Of a stretch of 64,000 bases of DNA, positions 7,863 through 17,624 are shown in pieces. The notes beneath the pieces were generated by a model. The model was not told the origin of the DNA, made no database searches, and saw nothing but the letters and a program-made list of their open reading frames with translations. A program made the position numbers and the translations under genes. Positions within the stretch are counted from its first letter, which is position 1. Each line of letters begins with the position of its first letter. Origin of the DNA: Vulcaniibacterium tengchongense (lineage in GTDB: Bacteria > Pseudomonadota > Gammaproteobacteria > Xanthomonadales > Xanthomonadaceae); assembly GCF_003814555.1 (NCBI RefSeq), contig NZ_RKQN01000002.1, positions 845,849 to 909,848 of the forward strand. The letters are read 5' to 3'.

Positions 7863-9647
7863 TCACCATTCCGCGCCGATGTTGAGGTAGATCTCGAAGT
7901 TCGAATCCGGGTCGTTCAGCCCGCGCGCGATGTCCACCCGCACCGGCCCCACCGGCGAGCGCCAGCGCGCGCCGATGCCGACGCCGGTGTGGATGTCGGG
8001 CGAGCCGTCGAACGCGTCGCCGGCGTCGACGAACGCGGCCGCGCCCCAGCTGTCGTTGAAGTAGTGCTCGAACTCGGCGCTGCCGGTGACCACGTTCTTG
8101 GCGCCGAGCGCGTAGGTCTTGCCGTCGCTGCCGACCGTGGTCGGGCCGACCTCGCGGTAGCCGTAGCCGCGGATGCTGCGGTCGCCGCCGGCGAAGAAGC
8201 GCAGGGTCGGCGGCATGTCGATCAGCGCGCCGGTGAAGGTGCGGCCGAGCTCGCCGCGCACGATCAGGCGGTTGCGTTCGCCCAGGCCGCGGTACCAGTT
8301 CGCGCGCGCGTAGGCCTGGAGGAAGTTGGCGTCCGAGCCGACGCCCTCGAGCCCGCCCTTGAGCTCCACCGTCACGCCGATGCCGCGGCGCGGGAAGATG
8401 CGGTCGTCGGCGTCGATGTACTCGGCGCGCACCGACGGATACAGGAAGGTCGCATAGCGGTAGCTGACCGGCGTGGCGTCGTCGCCGTCGTCGTCGGCGG
8501 CGTAGCTCCAGCGCTCGCGCAACGCATGCAGCGAGGCCACCGCGTTGAGGCGGCGGTTGACCTGGCCGCTGCGGCTGGCGACGAACTCGACCCGGCGGGT
8601 GTCGATGTAGTCGGTCTGCTCGTCGGCGAACTGCAGGCTCGCGGTGTACCAGCCGTCGAGCCAGGCGAACGCCGGCACCCGGTACTGCACGGTCGCGGTC
8701 TTGCGCCGGGTGGCCCAGTCGAGCTGGGCCAGGGCCTTGTGCCCGCGGTCGTTGACGTAGCGGCGCTCGGCGCCGAGGCGGATGCCGGCGCCGCTGTCGG
8801 TGCCGTAGCTGATGCCGGCGGTGTAGATGTTGCGCTTGGCCGGGGTCAGCGTCACCGTCACCGGCACCTGGTTGTCGGCCGCCCGCTCCGGGTGCGGCTC
8901 GATGTCGATGGTGGAGAAGTAGTCCAGCCGCGCCAGCGATTCGCGCAGGCGGTCGAGCTTGCCCTGGTGGTAGTAGCTGCCCTGGTCCCAGTACACCAGC
9001 CGCTCGAGCAGGCTGTCGCGGACGATGCGCTTGGGCGACTGCACGAACGCGATCGGGCCCATGTCGTAGCGGCCGCCGCTGTTCCAGACCAGGTCGATGT
9101 CGGCGGCGTGCTCGGCGCGGGTGACCTCGACCCGGCGCGAGCTGAAATCGGCGTCGAAGTAGCCGCGCTCGGCCAGGCGCCGGGTGATCTTGGTCTTGCT
9201 GGCCTCGTACAGGGCGTGGTCGAACACGTCGCCGGCCTGCGGCCGGAACGCGGCGAGGTCGCGCTGCAGGTAGTGGTCCTCGCCGCCCTCGCCGATGATC
9301 GCCACGTCGGCGCGGCGCACCCGCACCGGCTCGCCGCGCTCGACCGTGATCGTCACCGCCACCGCGTCCGGCGTGCCGCCGCGTTCGACGCTGATCCGCG
9401 GCGAGTAGTAGCCGAACGGCTCCAGCGCCTCGCGCGTCTCCTCCTCGGCCTCGCGCACCAGGTAGGCCAGGCGGCGGCCGGACAGCTGCTTGCCGATCGC
9501 CTCGACCAGGCCCAGCGAGACGCGCACGTTCTCGGTCTGCGCCTCGTCCAGGCCGCGGATGTCGACGGTCGCGACCTTCGCCGCCCGCGCCGCGCCGCAG
9601 GCGAGCAGCAGCAGCGCGGCGGCGAGCAGGGCGGGCAAGGGGCGCAT
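7863..9647 (-). CDS. tamA: Translocation and assembly module outer-membrane protein TamA
   Basis: This Omp85-family protein has a signal peptide (ALLAAALLLLACGAARA), then POTRA repeats over roughly the first 250 residues, and a 16-strand barrel. The barrel carries the lid-loop-like motif GGDRSIRGYGYREVGP, which corresponds to the conserved (V/I)RGF/Y motif of the superfamily. The last residue is Trp, consistent with recognition by the Bam complex. I chose the Met at 9647 because the signal peptide begins there; an in-frame ATG at 9671 would add eight residues. TamA works with TamB, which follows by 4 bases. The upstream glyS gene ends 73 bases away. Confidence 0.95.
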   Translation of the reverse strand: MRPLPALLAAALLLLACGAARAAKVATVDIRGLDEAQTENVRVSLGLVEAIGKQLSGRRLAYLVREAEEETREALEPFGYYSPRISVERGGTPDAVAVTITVERGEPVRVRRADVAIIGEGGEDHYLQRDLAAFRPQAGDVFDHALYEASKTKITRRLAERGYFDADFSSRRVEVTRAEHAADIDLVWNSGGRYDMGPIAFVQSPKRIVRDSLLERLVYWDQGSYYHQGKLDRLRESLARLDYFSTIDIEPHPERAADNQVPVTVTLTPAKRNIYTAGISYGTDSGAGIRLGAERRYVNDRGHKALAQLDWATRRKTATVQYRVPAFAWLDGWYTASLQFADEQTDYIDTRRVEFVASRSGQVNRRLNAVASLHALRERWSYAADDDGDDATPVSYRYATFLYPSVRAEYIDADDRIFPRRGIGVTVELKGGLEGVGSDANFLQAYARANWYRGLGERNRLIVRGELGRTFTGALIDMPPTLRFFAGGDRSIRGYGYREVGPTTVGSDGKTYALGAKNVVTGSAEFEHYFNDSWGAAAFVDAGDAFDGSPDIHTGVGIGARWRSPVGPVRVDIARGLNDPDSNFEIYLNIGAEW

Positions 9648-9696
9648 CGACGCAGAATAACCGGGCGTCATCCTGAACCTGGTTAATGGGGGATGA

Positions 9697-9716
9697 GTCC
9701 GGCGCGCGCGCCGGAC
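9697..9716. repeat. Perfect 20-bp GC palindrome between glyS and tamA
   Basis: The sequence GTCCGGCGCGCGCGCCGGAC is its own reverse complement. It lies just after the glyS stop and 50 bases before the tamA start. As RNA it could form a strong hairpin, but no U-run follows on either strand, so it is not a textbook terminator. It may moderate read-through between the two genes or protect the glyS mRNA end. Confidence 0.55.
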
Positions 9717-9720
9717 CCGG

Positions 9721-11838
9721 TCAGAGCGAAAGGTACTCGATCGCGGCGACGCTGCCGAGGCGGTCGGCGAGGCGCTTGAGCAGGGCCAGGCGGTTGCGGC
9801 GCAGCGCCGCGTCGTCGACGTTGACCAGCACCGCGTCGAAGAACGCGTCCACCTGCGGCCGCAGCCGCGCCAGGCGGCCGAGCGCGGCGACGTAGTCGCG
9901 CCGCGCCAGCAGCGGGTCGGTGTCGGCGACCGCCGCGTCCACCGCGTCGGCCAGCTCGCGTTCCGCGGCTTCGGCGAACAGCGCCGGGTCGGGCGCGTCG
10001 GCGATCGCGTCCTCGGACTTCCTCAGGATGTTGCGGATGCGCTTGTTGGCCGCGGCCAGCGCCGCGGCCTCGGGCAGCTTGGCGAATTCGCCGATCGCCT
10101 GCAGGCGGCGGTCGAAGTCCAGCAGCGAGGCCGGGCGCAGCGCCGCGACCGCTTCGAACTGCTGCGGCGGCACCGCGCGGTCGGCGTAGTAGCCGCGCAG
10201 GCGGTCGAGGACGAAGTCGCGCAGCTCGTTCGCGTCCGCGCGCGAGCGGCCCTTCGCGTCGCCCACTTCGCCGACCACGTCGCAGGCGCGCGCGAGCGCG
10301 GCATCGAGGTCGAGCTCGATCTCGCGCTCGATCAGCGTGCGCGCGAGCCCGAGCGCATTGCGGCGCAGCGCGAACGCGTCCTTGTTGCCGGTCGGCTTCA
10401 GCCCCGCGGCGAAGCCGCCGGCCAGCGTGTCCAGCCGCTCGGCGATCGCCAGCACCTGGCCGAGCCCGCTCGGCGCGACCGCGTCGCCGGCGAAGCGCGG
10501 CATGTAGGCCTCGTCGATCGCCGCGGCCAGCGCGGCGCGCGCCTCGTAGGGCAGCTCGGCTTCGAGCGCCCGGTCGGCCATCGCGTAGTAGCGGCCGGCG
10601 ATGCCCTGCAGTTCCGGGAACTCGCCGACCAGGCGCGACTGCAGGTCGGCCTTGCCCAGCTCGGCGGCGCGGCGCGCCAGCGCCGGGTCGACGCCGACCG
10701 CCTGCGCCACCGCCTCGGCCAGCGCGGCCACGCGCGCGGCCTTGTCGGCGACGGTGCCGAGCTTGGCCTGGTAGGTGACCGTCTTCAGGCCTTCGTTCAT
10801 CGACGCCAGGCCCTGCTTCATGTCCTCGACGAAGAAGAACTGCGCGTCGGCGAAGCGCGGGCGGATCACCCGCTCGTAGCCCTTGCGCACCGCGGCCTCG
10901 TCGCGGCTGTCGATGTTGGCGACGCCGACGAAGCGTTCGGACAGCCTGCCGGCCGCGTCCAGCACCGGGAAGAACTTCTGGTTGGCTTCCATCGTCGCGA
11001 TCAGCGCCTCCTGCGGCACCGCGAGGAACTGCGGCTCGAAGCCGCAGGCCACCGCCTTGGGCCACTCGGTCAGGCCGTTGACCTCCTCGAGGATGCCGGC
11101 GTCGATGCGCGCCTGCCCGCCGGTCGCCCGCGCCGCGGCCTCGACCTCGGCGACGATGCGGGCGCGGCGCTCGTCCGGGTCGACCAGCACCTTGGCCGCG
11201 CGCAGCGCCTCGACGTAGTCGCCCGGCGCGCCCAGCCACACCGGCTTGTCGTGCATGAAGCGATGGCCGCGGCTCATGCGGTCGCCGCGCAGGCCGAACA
11301 GCTCGGCCTCGATCACCTCGCCGCCGAACAGCAGCACCAGCCAGTGCGCCGGGCGGGCGAAGCCGTAGTCGTGGTCGCCCCAGCGCATCGGCTTGGGAAT
11401 CGGCATCGCCGCGACCGCCTCGCGCAGGATCTCCGGCAGCAGCGCCGCGGTCGCGGCGCCGGGCTTCACCGCGCGGTGGACGAAGCGCTCGCCCTTGGCG
11501 TCGCGCAGCTTCTCCAGCGCGGTCCACTCGACCCCGGCCTTGGCGGCGAAGCCTTCCAGCGCGCGGGTCGGGCGGCCGCCGGCGTCGAGGGCGATGTTCA
11601 GGTACGGCCCGAGCACCTCGGAGGTCTGCTCCGGCTGCTGCGTCGCCACCGCCGGCAGCAGCACCGCGAGGCGGCGCGGGGTGTAGAGCGGCTTGGCGTC
11701 GCCGCGCTCGAAGGCGATGCCGCGCCTGGCCAACCCGTCGATCACCCCGTCGAACAGCGCCTGCGCCAGGCCGGGCAGGGCCTTGACCGGGAGTTCCTCG
11801 GTGCCGAGTTCGATGAGCAGCGGTTGCGTCGTGGTCAT
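9721..11838 (-). CDS. glyS: Glycine--tRNA ligase, beta subunit
   Basis: The 705-residue protein begins with the family signature [11 protein letters not shown] and carries [16 protein letters not shown] and NGLTEWP further on. It ends in the DALR-like anticodon-binding region, which includes the conserved [16 protein letters not shown] segment. With GlyQ it forms the alpha2-beta2 bacterial glycyl-tRNA synthetase; the beta subunit binds tRNA-Gly and supports aminoacylation. The start has AAAGG upstream with suitable spacing. It is downstream of glyQ with an unusually wide 199-base gap that contains a REP-like palindrome. Length is normal. Confidence 0.97.
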   Translation of the reverse strand: MTTTQPLLIELGTEELPVKALPGLAQALFDGVIDGLARRGIAFERGDAKPLYTPRRLAVLLPAVATQQPEQTSEVLGPYLNIALDAGGRPTRALEGFAAKAGVEWTALEKLRDAKGERFVHRAVKPGAATAALLPEILREAVAAMPIPKPMRWGDHDYGFARPAHWLVLLFGGEVIEAELFGLRGDRMSRGHRFMHDKPVWLGAPGDYVEALRAAKVLVDPDERRARIVAEVEAAARATGGQARIDAGILEEVNGLTEWPKAVACGFEPQFLAVPQEALIATMEANQKFFPVLDAAGRLSERFVGVANIDSRDEAAVRKGYERVIRPRFADAQFFFVEDMKQGLASMNEGLKTVTYQAKLGTVADKAARVAALAEAVAQAVGVDPALARRAAELGKADLQSRLVGEFPELQGIAGRYYAMADRALEAELPYEARAALAAAIDEAYMPRFAGDAVAPSGLGQVLAIAERLDTLAGGFAAGLKPTGNKDAFALRRNALGLARTLIEREIELDLDAALARACDVVGEVGDAKGRSRADANELRDFVLDRLRGYYADRAVPPQQFEAVAALRPASLLDFDRRLQAIGEFAKLPEAAALAAANKRIRNILRKSEDAIADAPDPALFAEAAERELADAVDAAVADTDPLLARRDYVAALGRLARLRPQVDAFFDAVLVNVDDAALRRNRLALLKRLADRLGSVAAIEYLSL

Positions 11839-11856
11839 GTCTTGCCTTTGCTGTTC

Positions 11857-11877
11857 CCCTCTCCCCGCGGGAGAGGG
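11857..11877. repeat. REP-like palindrome (9-bp arms, 3-base loop)
   Basis: The left arm CCCTCTCCC and right arm GGGAGAGGG are perfect complements around CGC. The element sits in the glyQ-glyS gap, about 20 bases before the glyS start, and would form a hairpin in the glyQS transcript. Similar CCCTCTCCC/GGGAGAGGG units are dispersed in xanthomonad genomes (recollection, not searched). It could act as a mobile REP-type unit or as a post-transcriptional element that uncouples glyS from glyQ. Confidence 0.6.
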
Positions 11878-12037
11878 CGGCGCGCAGCGCCGGAGGAGGG
11901 GGCGGCGGAACGGCGACGGGGCCTGCGAACCGTCGCCTGGCGCGGGAGCCGGCGCATCGATCGCGCGGCGCGCCGGATTCGCGGCCGCCTCGCCGCACGT
12001 CCCTGCGGCACGGCCGAAGGGGCGCGCGGCCGGGAGA

Positions 12038-12976
12038 TCACGCGGCCGGCCTCGCCTGGCGCATCCCCGGGAAGCCGAGCTTCTCGCGCTGCGCGTAGTA
12101 GGCCTCGGCCACGCCCTGGGCGAGGCGGCGCACCCGCAGGATGTAGCGCTGGCGCTCGGTCACGCTGATCGCCCGGCGCGCGTCGAGCAGGTTGAAGCTG
12201 TGGCTGGCCTTGCACACCTGGTCGTAGGCCGGCAGCGGCAGGCCCAGCTCGACCAGCTTCAACGCCTCGGCCTCGCAGGCGTCGAAACGGTGGAACAGTT
12301 CGGCGACGTCGGCGTGCTCGAAGTTGTAGGCGCTCTGCTCGACCTCGTTCTGGTGGTAAACCGCCCCGTACGTCACCGGCGCGCCGTCCGGGCCGTAGGT
12401 CCAGACCAGGTCGTAGACGTTGTCGACGTTCTGCAGGTACATGCACAGGCGCTCGAGGCCATAGGTGATCTCGCCGAGCACCGGCTTGCACTCCAGGCCG
12501 CCGGCCTGCTGGAAATAGGTGAACTGGGTCACTTCCATGCCGTTGAGCCAGACTTCCCAGCCCAGGCCCCAGGCCCCGAGCGTGGGCGACTCCCAGTTGT
12601 CCTCGACCAGGCGCAGGTCGTGCACCAGCGGGTCGACGCCCAGCGCCTTGAGCGAATCGAAGTACAGCTCGACGATGTTGTCCGGCGAGGGCTTCATCGC
12701 CACCTGGTACTGGTAGTAGCGCTGCAGGCGGTTGGGGTTCTCGCCGTAGCGGCCGTCGGTGGGGCGGCGGCAGGGCTGCACGTAGGCGGCGTTCCACGGC
12801 TCCGGGCCGAGCGCGCGCAGGAAGGTGGCGGGGTGGAAGGTGCCGGCGCCGACCTCCAGGTCCAGCGGCTGGATCAGCACGCAGCCCTGCTGCGCCCAGT
12901 AGGCGTTGAGCCGCTGGATCAGCTCCTGAAACGTCGGCGGTTGCGGGATCGTGGGGGCGGCCATGGCGTCGCTCAT
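12038..12976 (-). CDS. glyQ: Glycine--tRNA ligase, alpha subunit
   Basis: The protein is about 312 residues and almost invariant in family motifs: [40 protein letters not shown] and [20 protein letters not shown]. It is the catalytic subunit that activates glycine with ATP in the alpha2-beta2 enzyme. Start choice is uncertain: ATG 12976 is used, but ATG 12964 also suits the family beginning, and neither has a clear ribosome site. A -10-like TATACT lies at 12997-13002 on this strand, so the leader would be very short. glyS follows after 199 bases. Confidence 0.95.
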   Translation of the reverse strand: MSDAMAAPTIPQPPTFQELIQRLNAYWAQQGCVLIQPLDLEVGAGTFHPATFLRALGPEPWNAAYVQPCRRPTDGRYGENPNRLQRYYQYQVAMKPSPDNIVELYFDSLKALGVDPLVHDLRLVEDNWESPTLGAWGLGWEVWLNGMEVTQFTYFQQAGGLECKPVLGEITYGLERLCMYLQNVDNVYDLVWTYGPDGAPVTYGAVYHQNEVEQSAYNFEHADVAELFHRFDACEAEALKLVELGLPLPAYDQVCKASHSFNLLDARRAISVTERQRYILRVRRLAQGVAEAYYAQREKLGFPGMRQARPAA

Positions 12977-13149
12977 GCGCTGCGGCAAAGCGCGCTAGTA
13001 TAGCCACGGGCCCATGCGGCCCCGCTGTGTCCGCCTTCGTTCCGCTGCGGTGGAACCTGGCCCGGGGAAAGGAGCGAAGCGGTTGCCGACGCGTCGGCGG
13101 CCGGCGCGCCCGCCTCGTGGAGACGGCGCAACCCGCCTCGAACTTCGCC

Positions 13150-13875
13150 GTGAATCTCCCGTTCCTGATCCTCGAGACCGGCCAGCCGGTCGCCTCCATG
13201 CGCCGCCACCGCGGCTTCCCGCACTGGATCCGCGTCGCCGCCGGCCTGGCCCGCGACGAGGCGGTGGCGGTCAACGTCGAGGCCGGCGACCCGCTGCCGC
13301 GCCGCGACGGCTTTGCCGGCGTGCTGATCACCGGCTCCGGCGCGATGGTCACCGACCGCGCCGACTGGAGCGAGCGTTCCGCCGACTGGTTGCGCGAGGC
13401 CGCGCACGACGGCCTGCCGCTGTTCGGCATCTGCTACGGCCACCAGCTGCTCGCGCACGCGCTCGGCGGCGAGGTCGGCGACAACCCGGCCGGACGCGAG
13501 ATGGGCACGGTGCACGTCGAACTGCATCCGCACGCCGGGGCCGACCCGCTGTTCGCCGGCCTGCCGCCGCGCTTCCCCGCCCAGGCCACCCACCTGCAGA
13601 CGGTGCTGCGCCCGCCGGAGGGCGCCACCGTGCTGGCGCGCTCGGCGCAGGACGACTGCCACGCGTTCCGCTGGGGCGAGCGCGTCTGGGGCGTGCAGTT
13701 CCACCCCGAATTCAGCGCCGCGCACATGCGCGGCTACGTGCGCGCGCGGCGCGAGGCGCTGCAGCGCGAAGGCCGCTGCGCGAAGGCGCTGGCGCGCGAG
13801 GTCAGCGCCGCGCCGCACGCGCGCCGGGTGCTGCGCCGGTTCGTGCGCCATGCGCGCGCGCTGCACGCGCGCTGA
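13150..13875 (+). CDS. Class I glutamine amidotransferase-like protein
   Basis: The 241-residue protein has the triad of class I glutamine amidotransferases: the nucleophile Cys95 in FGICYGHQ, and the His and Glu in WGVQFHPEF near residue 185. It is a stand-alone domain, like the YfeJ/GMP-synthase-like group that begins with FLILETGQP and carries HRGFPHW. Substrate is unknown; ammonia transfer to an unidentified partner or gamma-glutamyl hydrolysis are possible. I chose GTG 13150 because it places the first strand at the N-terminus; an earlier in-frame ATG (13027) would add 41 non-conserved residues. BPSS1780-like membrane protein follows after 36 bases. Confidence 0.85.
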   Translation: MNLPFLILETGQPVASMRRHRGFPHWIRVAAGLARDEAVAVNVEAGDPLPRRDGFAGVLITGSGAMVTDRADWSERSADWLREAAHDGLPLFGICYGHQLLAHALGGEVGDNPAGREMGTVHVELHPHAGADPLFAGLPPRFPAQATHLQTVLRPPEGATVLARSAQDDCHAFRWGERVWGVQFHPEFSAAHMRGYVRARREALQREGRCAKALAREVSAAPHARRVLRRFVRHARALHAR

Positions 13876-13911
13876 GGCCACGGGCGAACACGAAGGAAAA
13901 CGGAAACCACG

Positions 13912-14757
13912 ATGACGCAGATCCGCAAAGTCCCGTTCAGCGCCGGCGCCGAGTGGCTGCTCGGCGGTTTCGCCCTGCTGCGCCGGGCGCCGCTGGCGCT
14001 GAGCCTGCTCGGCCTGATCTGGGGCGGCCTGTCGGCGTTGGCCTCGGTCACCGGCCAGGCCTGGCTGAGCCTGCTGCTGGCGGTGCTGGGGCCGATCTTG
14101 TTCGCCGGGATGATCTACGCCGCGCGCGAGGTCGACCAGGGCCGCAGCGCGCAGCCGGCGCACCTGCTGGCCGGGCTGCGCGAGGGCAAGGCCGCGCGCC
14201 TGCTGGCGATGCTGCTGCCGCAGCTGGCGGCGCTGGTGGTGCTGGCGATCCTGCTGGTGGCGATGCTCGGCGGCGAACAGTTGCAGCACATCGCCCGGGT
14301 GATGGAGCAGGTGCAGGCCGGCACCGCCGATCCGGAACTGGCCAAGACCCTGCCGGCCGGGCGCATGCTCGGCTGGCTGCTGCTGGCGATCGTGATCGGC
14401 GTGCTCGCCGGCTTCTTCACCTTCCTCGCGATCCCGGACGTGATGTTCACCGAGCGCGGCCCGTTCCAGGCGATGGCGATCAGCTTCCGCGCCTGCGTGC
14501 GCAACCTCGGCGCGCTGGTCGTGATGCTGGTGCTGATCGTGATCGCGACCTTCGGGCTGAGCCTGGCCGCGAACATCGTGATCGTGCTGCTGGCGCTGGC
14601 GATCGGCCAGGTGGCGGCGCTGTTCGTCGGCCAGCTGCTGATGATGGCGGTGCTGATGCCGGTGATGGCCGGCACGATCTACTACGCCTGGCGCCAGCTG
14701 CTGGGCGGCGAGCCGCCGCCGCTGCCGAGCGCGAACGGCGCCGGCATCGAGGTCTGA
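13912..14757 (+). CDS. BPSS1780-family membrane protein
   Basis: This 281-residue protein is almost entirely hydrophobic with five to six predicted membrane helices, interrupted by a short polar stretch around residues 120-145. The opening RKVPFSAGAEWLLGGFALLRRAPL is the usual start of the BPSS1780 family, found widely in beta- and gammaproteobacteria. No catalytic motif is visible and its role is unknown. It follows the amidotransferase gene closely on the same strand. The 255 bases after it, up to tatC, hold no recognisable gene. Confidence 0.75.
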   Translation: MTQIRKVPFSAGAEWLLGGFALLRRAPLALSLLGLIWGGLSALASVTGQAWLSLLLAVLGPILFAGMIYAAREVDQGRSAQPAHLLAGLREGKAARLLAMLLPQLAALVVLAILLVAMLGGEQLQHIARVMEQVQAGTADPELAKTLPAGRMLGWLLLAIVIGVLAGFFTFLAIPDVMFTERGPFQAMAISFRACVRNLGALVVMLVLIVIATFGLSLAANIVIVLLALAIGQVAALFVGQLLMMAVLMPVMAGTIYYAWRQLLGGEPPPLPSANGAGIEV

Positions 14758-15012
14758 AGCCGCGGCCGGCGCGCGTAGCGCCGCGCCTCGCGCACGGCCG
14801 GATCGCTGCCGGCCCGGGCTATACGGCGCACGGCCGCCCTCGACGCGGCGCGCCCGCCGCGGGATTCGCCCGCAGGCGGGCGCGCAGCGCGGTAGCCGGA
14901 AGCGGAGTCCCCGAGCGCTGCAGGACGGAGGCGATCCGGCTCGCCGCCCGCGCGGTCGGCCGGGGCGCCGGGATCGTCGCGCGGCTGCGCCGCGGGCCCG
15001 CGCGAACCGGGC

Positions 15013-15810
15013 TCAGCCGTCCTGCGCCTCGTCCGCGGATTCGCGTCCCGGGTCGCCGGCGCCCGGCACCAGCCAGCGCGCCGCATGGATGCCGAGCTCG
15101 TACAGCAGGCACATCGGGATCGCCAGCATCAGCTGCGAGATCACGTCCGGCGGCGTGATGATCGCCGCCAGCACGAACACGCCGACGATCGCGTAGCCGC
15201 GCGCCTCCTTCAGCTGCTGCGGCGTGACCCAGCCCAGCAGCACCAGGATCACCAGCGCCACCGGCAGCTCGAAGCTGGCGCCGAAGGCGAGGAAGATCAC
15301 CAGCACGAAGTCGAGGTACTTGCCGATGTCCGGCATCATCGCGACCACGTCCGGGGTGAACTTGGCCAGGAAGCCGAACACCGTCGGCAGCACCATGAAA
15401 TAGGCGAAGGCGCAGCCGATGTAGAACAGCGCCACCGACGAGACCAGCAGCGGCAGCGCCAGGCGCTTCTCGCGCCGGTACAGGCCGGGGGCGACGAAGG
15501 CCCAGGCCTGGTACAGCAGCCACGGCACGGTCACGATCAGCGCGGCGAAGAAGGCCAGCTTCATCGGCACGAAGAAGCCGCCGGCCGGGTCGTTGGCGAT
15601 CAGCTGGCCGCCGGCGGGCAGGTTGCCCAGCAGCGGCCGCGCCAGCCAGCCGTACAGCTCGGCCGCGAACGGCACCAGCGCCAGGAACGCCAGCAGCAGG
15701 CCAGCGGAGGCGCGCAGCAGGCGCGCGCGCAGTTCGATCAGGTGGTCGATCAGCCTCGGCTCGTCGCCGGCGGCGGCGGACTCGTCCCCGGCGCGGTCGC
15801 GCAGCATCAC
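15013..15810 (-). CDS. tatC: Sec-independent protein translocase TatC
   Basis: The 265-residue protein has six membrane helices and the family landmarks: [14 protein letters not shown] at the N-terminus, the periplasmic Pro/Phe-rich loop ending LAKFTPDV, and [22 protein letters not shown] with the essential Glu in helix 4. TatC recognises twin-arginine signal peptides and forms the receptor with TatB for export of folded proteins. Its ATG overlaps the tatB stop by 4 bases, indicating coupled translation. The order tatA-tatB-tatC on the minus strand is standard. Confidence 0.97.
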   Translation of the reverse strand: MMLRDRAGDESAAAGDEPRLIDHLIELRARLLRASAGLLLAFLALVPFAAELYGWLARPLLGNLPAGGQLIANDPAGGFFVPMKLAFFAALIVTVPWLLYQAWAFVAPGLYRREKRLALPLLVSSVALFYIGCAFAYFMVLPTVFGFLAKFTPDVVAMMPDIGKYLDFVLVIFLAFGASFELPVALVILVLLGWVTPQQLKEARGYAIVGVFVLAAIITPPDVISQLMLAIPMCLLYELGIHAARWLVPGAGDPGRESADEAQDG

Positions 15811-16259
15811 CGGCGCTCCCCGGACGCGTCGCTGCGCGGCGCCGGCGCCTCCGCAGGCGCGTCGCCCCGGCCGGCGTCCGGGGCCGGGGCGGTCTCGTCG
15901 CCTTCAGGCAGTTCCAGCGGCCGCGAGGACGACTCCAGCGCCGGTTCCTCGCCGCCGCGCTCGAATTCCTCGCGCAGGGCGCGTTCCTCCTCGCGCAACC
16001 GCTCGCGCGCCTCGTTCAGGCCGCTGCGCAGCTCCTCCTGCGCCTCGCGCAGCTGCGCCTCGGTCTGCTGCAGGCTGCGCTTGAGCTCGTCGGCGGCCAG
16101 TTCGTGCTCGAGCTCGGCCTTGACCGAATGCCATTGCGCGCGCGCGCGCCGCACCCACAGCCCGGCGAAGCGCGCGGCCTTGGGCAGGCGCTCCGGCCCC
16201 AGCACCACCAGGGCCACGAGCGCGATCAGCAGCAGCTCGGAAAAGCCGATGTCGAACAT
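15807..16259 (-). CDS. tatB: Sec-independent protein translocase TatB
   Basis: The protein has 150 residues. An N-terminal helix [20 protein letters not shown] is followed by the [10 protein letters not shown] hinge and an amphipathic helix, which is the diagnostic TatB start. A long charged, Glu/Arg-rich coiled-coil-like region and a Pro/Ala tail complete it. TatB pairs with TatC in the twin-arginine receptor complex. It overlaps tatC by 4 bases and follows tatA by 27 bases. Confidence 0.96.
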   Translation of the reverse strand: MFDIGFSELLLIALVALVVLGPERLPKAARFAGLWVRRARAQWHSVKAELEHELAADELKRSLQQTEAQLREAQEELRSGLNEARERLREEERALREEFERGGEEPALESSSRPLELPEGDETAPAPDAGRGDAPAEAPAPRSDASGERR

Positions 16260-16286
16260 GGCGACGGCCGCGCGCGCGGCGGCGGG

Positions 16287-16520
16287 TCAGCGCGGCTGCT
16301 CGTCTTTGCGTTCGGCGCTCTCGCTGCCGGCGCCGGTGGCGTCCTTGCGCGACTCGTCGGGCAGCCGCGCCTGCGGCTTGTCCTCGTCGCGCATGCCCTT
16401 CCGGAAGCCCTTGACGGCTTCGCCGATGTCGTGGCCGACGTTCTTCAGCCGCTTGGTGCCGAAGATCAGCACCACGATCAGCAGCACGACCAGCCAGTGC
16501 CAGAGACTAAAACTGCCCAT
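16287..16520 (-). CDS. tatA: Sec-independent protein translocase TatA
   Basis: The 77-residue protein has the short N-terminal helix [22 protein letters not shown], with the FG hinge typical of TatA, then an amphipathic helix ([16 protein letters not shown]) and a polar tail. TatA oligomers form the transient export pore. It is the first gene of tatABC; the SYLF-domain gene ends 90 bases upstream on the same strand, so read-through is possible. Confidence 0.95.
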   Translation of the reverse strand: MGSFSLWHWLVVLLIVVLIFGTKRLKNVGHDIGEAVKGFRKGMRDEDKPQARLPDESRKDATGAGSESAERKDEQPR

Positions 16521-16610
16521 GAGGGTATCCGCGCGAATCGGGACGACGAGGATAACGCAGCGTCGCTGCAGATGACGTTACGGCGCGGCGCCCGCGCGAC
16601 GACGCGGCCT

Positions 16611-17459
16611 TTACGGCAGCGGCTCGGACTTCACCGGGCTTTCCACGGTCTCGAACGGTTGCGGCTGCGGCTCGGTGGCCGGCGTGGCCAGCGGCGCGGT
16701 CTGCGCGGCCGCCGGAGCGGGAGCGGCAGCCGGCGCGGCGGCGGCGCGCACGGCGGGCTCGCCGCGGCGCGCGCGGGCGGTGGCGCTGGCCTCCTCGAGG
16801 CGGTCGCGGAAGTCGACCACCGCGTTCGACGGCTGCTGCGCGGCGCGGCCCTCGAAGATCATCCGCGGGGTGGTGCCGGGGCCGTACACCGCCTGGTTGG
16901 CGTCGTCGTCGATGCTCAGCACCGCGCCGTCCAGGGCGATGCCGGCGAACAGGCCGCGCGCGCGCGACCACGACCAGATCTCGGCCTTGAGCTGGCCGTC
17001 GGTGGCGGTGGCGGCGTTGCGCCCGACCGGGCCGGCGGCGACGCCGGCGTCGGCGCCGAGCGTGACCTTGCCGTTCACGATCGAGTCCAGGCCGCGCTCG
17101 CTGCGGAACACCAGCACGATGTCGGCCGACTGCACGCCGGCCTGGAAGCCGATGCTGCCGCCGGTGAGCTTCACGAAGCTCGGGTTCGACCAGGTGCCGT
17201 CCGGATTCTTCACCGACATCACGCCGTGGCCGCGGCGCCCGCCGAGCACCAGGCCGAGCTTGATCGTGTCGGGCACGACCACGACCGCGCGCGCCTCGTC
17301 GAGCAGCTTGTCCGGGATCGCCGACTCCGGGATCGCCTGGATGTCGGCGAGCACGCGCACCGCATTGCGGGCGCGCTCGTCCTCGCCGGGGCCGGCGACG
17401 GCGGCGCCGAACGCGCCGAGGCAGAGGATCAGGGCGGCGAAACGCGACAGGCGGGACAT
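16611..17459 (-). CDS. SYLF-domain (Ysc84-like) lipid-binding protein
   Basis: The mature protein of this 282-residue precursor matches the SYLF/Ysc84 domain: IPDKLLDEARAVVVVPD, a GLVLGGRRGHGVMSVKN segment, GGSIGFQAGVQSADIVLVF and GVAAGPVGRNAAT. The family binds phosphoinositides in eukaryotes; bacterial members are exported and poorly understood. A signal peptide starts at MSRLSRFAALILCLG, which is why the ATG at 17459 is preferred over an earlier in-frame start at 17525. A Pro/Ala-rich tail of about 60 residues follows the domain and may anchor or space it in the envelope. It lies directly upstream of tatABC on the same strand. Confidence 0.85.
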   Translation of the reverse strand: MSRLSRFAALILCLGAFGAAVAGPGEDERARNAVRVLADIQAIPESAIPDKLLDEARAVVVVPDTIKLGLVLGGRRGHGVMSVKNPDGTWSNPSFVKLTGGSIGFQAGVQSADIVLVFRSERGLDSIVNGKVTLGADAGVAAGPVGRNAATATDGQLKAEIWSWSRARGLFAGIALDGAVLSIDDDANQAVYGPGTTPRMIFEGRAAQQPSNAVVDFRDRLEEASATARARRGEPAVRAAAAPAAAPAPAAAQTAPLATPATEPQPQPFETVESPVKSEPLP

Positions 17460-17562
17460 GGCGGGGCTCCGGAGCAAGGCCCGAGGAACACGACGGACCG
17501 TAAGGGTAGCGGGGTGCGGCCGCAAGCGGACTTTCGGTTCAGGCTAGTGACGCGGCAATGAA

Positions 17563-17582
17563 TCGGCGCGGAACCGCGCCGA
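17563..17582. promoter_or_regulatory. 9-bp inverted repeat between the divergent SYLF and hemH genes
   Basis: TCGGCGCGG and CCGCGCCGA form perfect arms around AA. The element lies in the 165-base divergent gap, 42 bases before hemH and 104 bases before the SYLF start. It could be an operator shared by both genes or a chance GC palindrome; no promoter hexamers stand out beside it. Confidence 0.3.
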
Positions 17583-17624
17583 CGCCGCGCCGCGTAGGCG
17601 CCGGCGCGGCGCAACTGTCATGCT

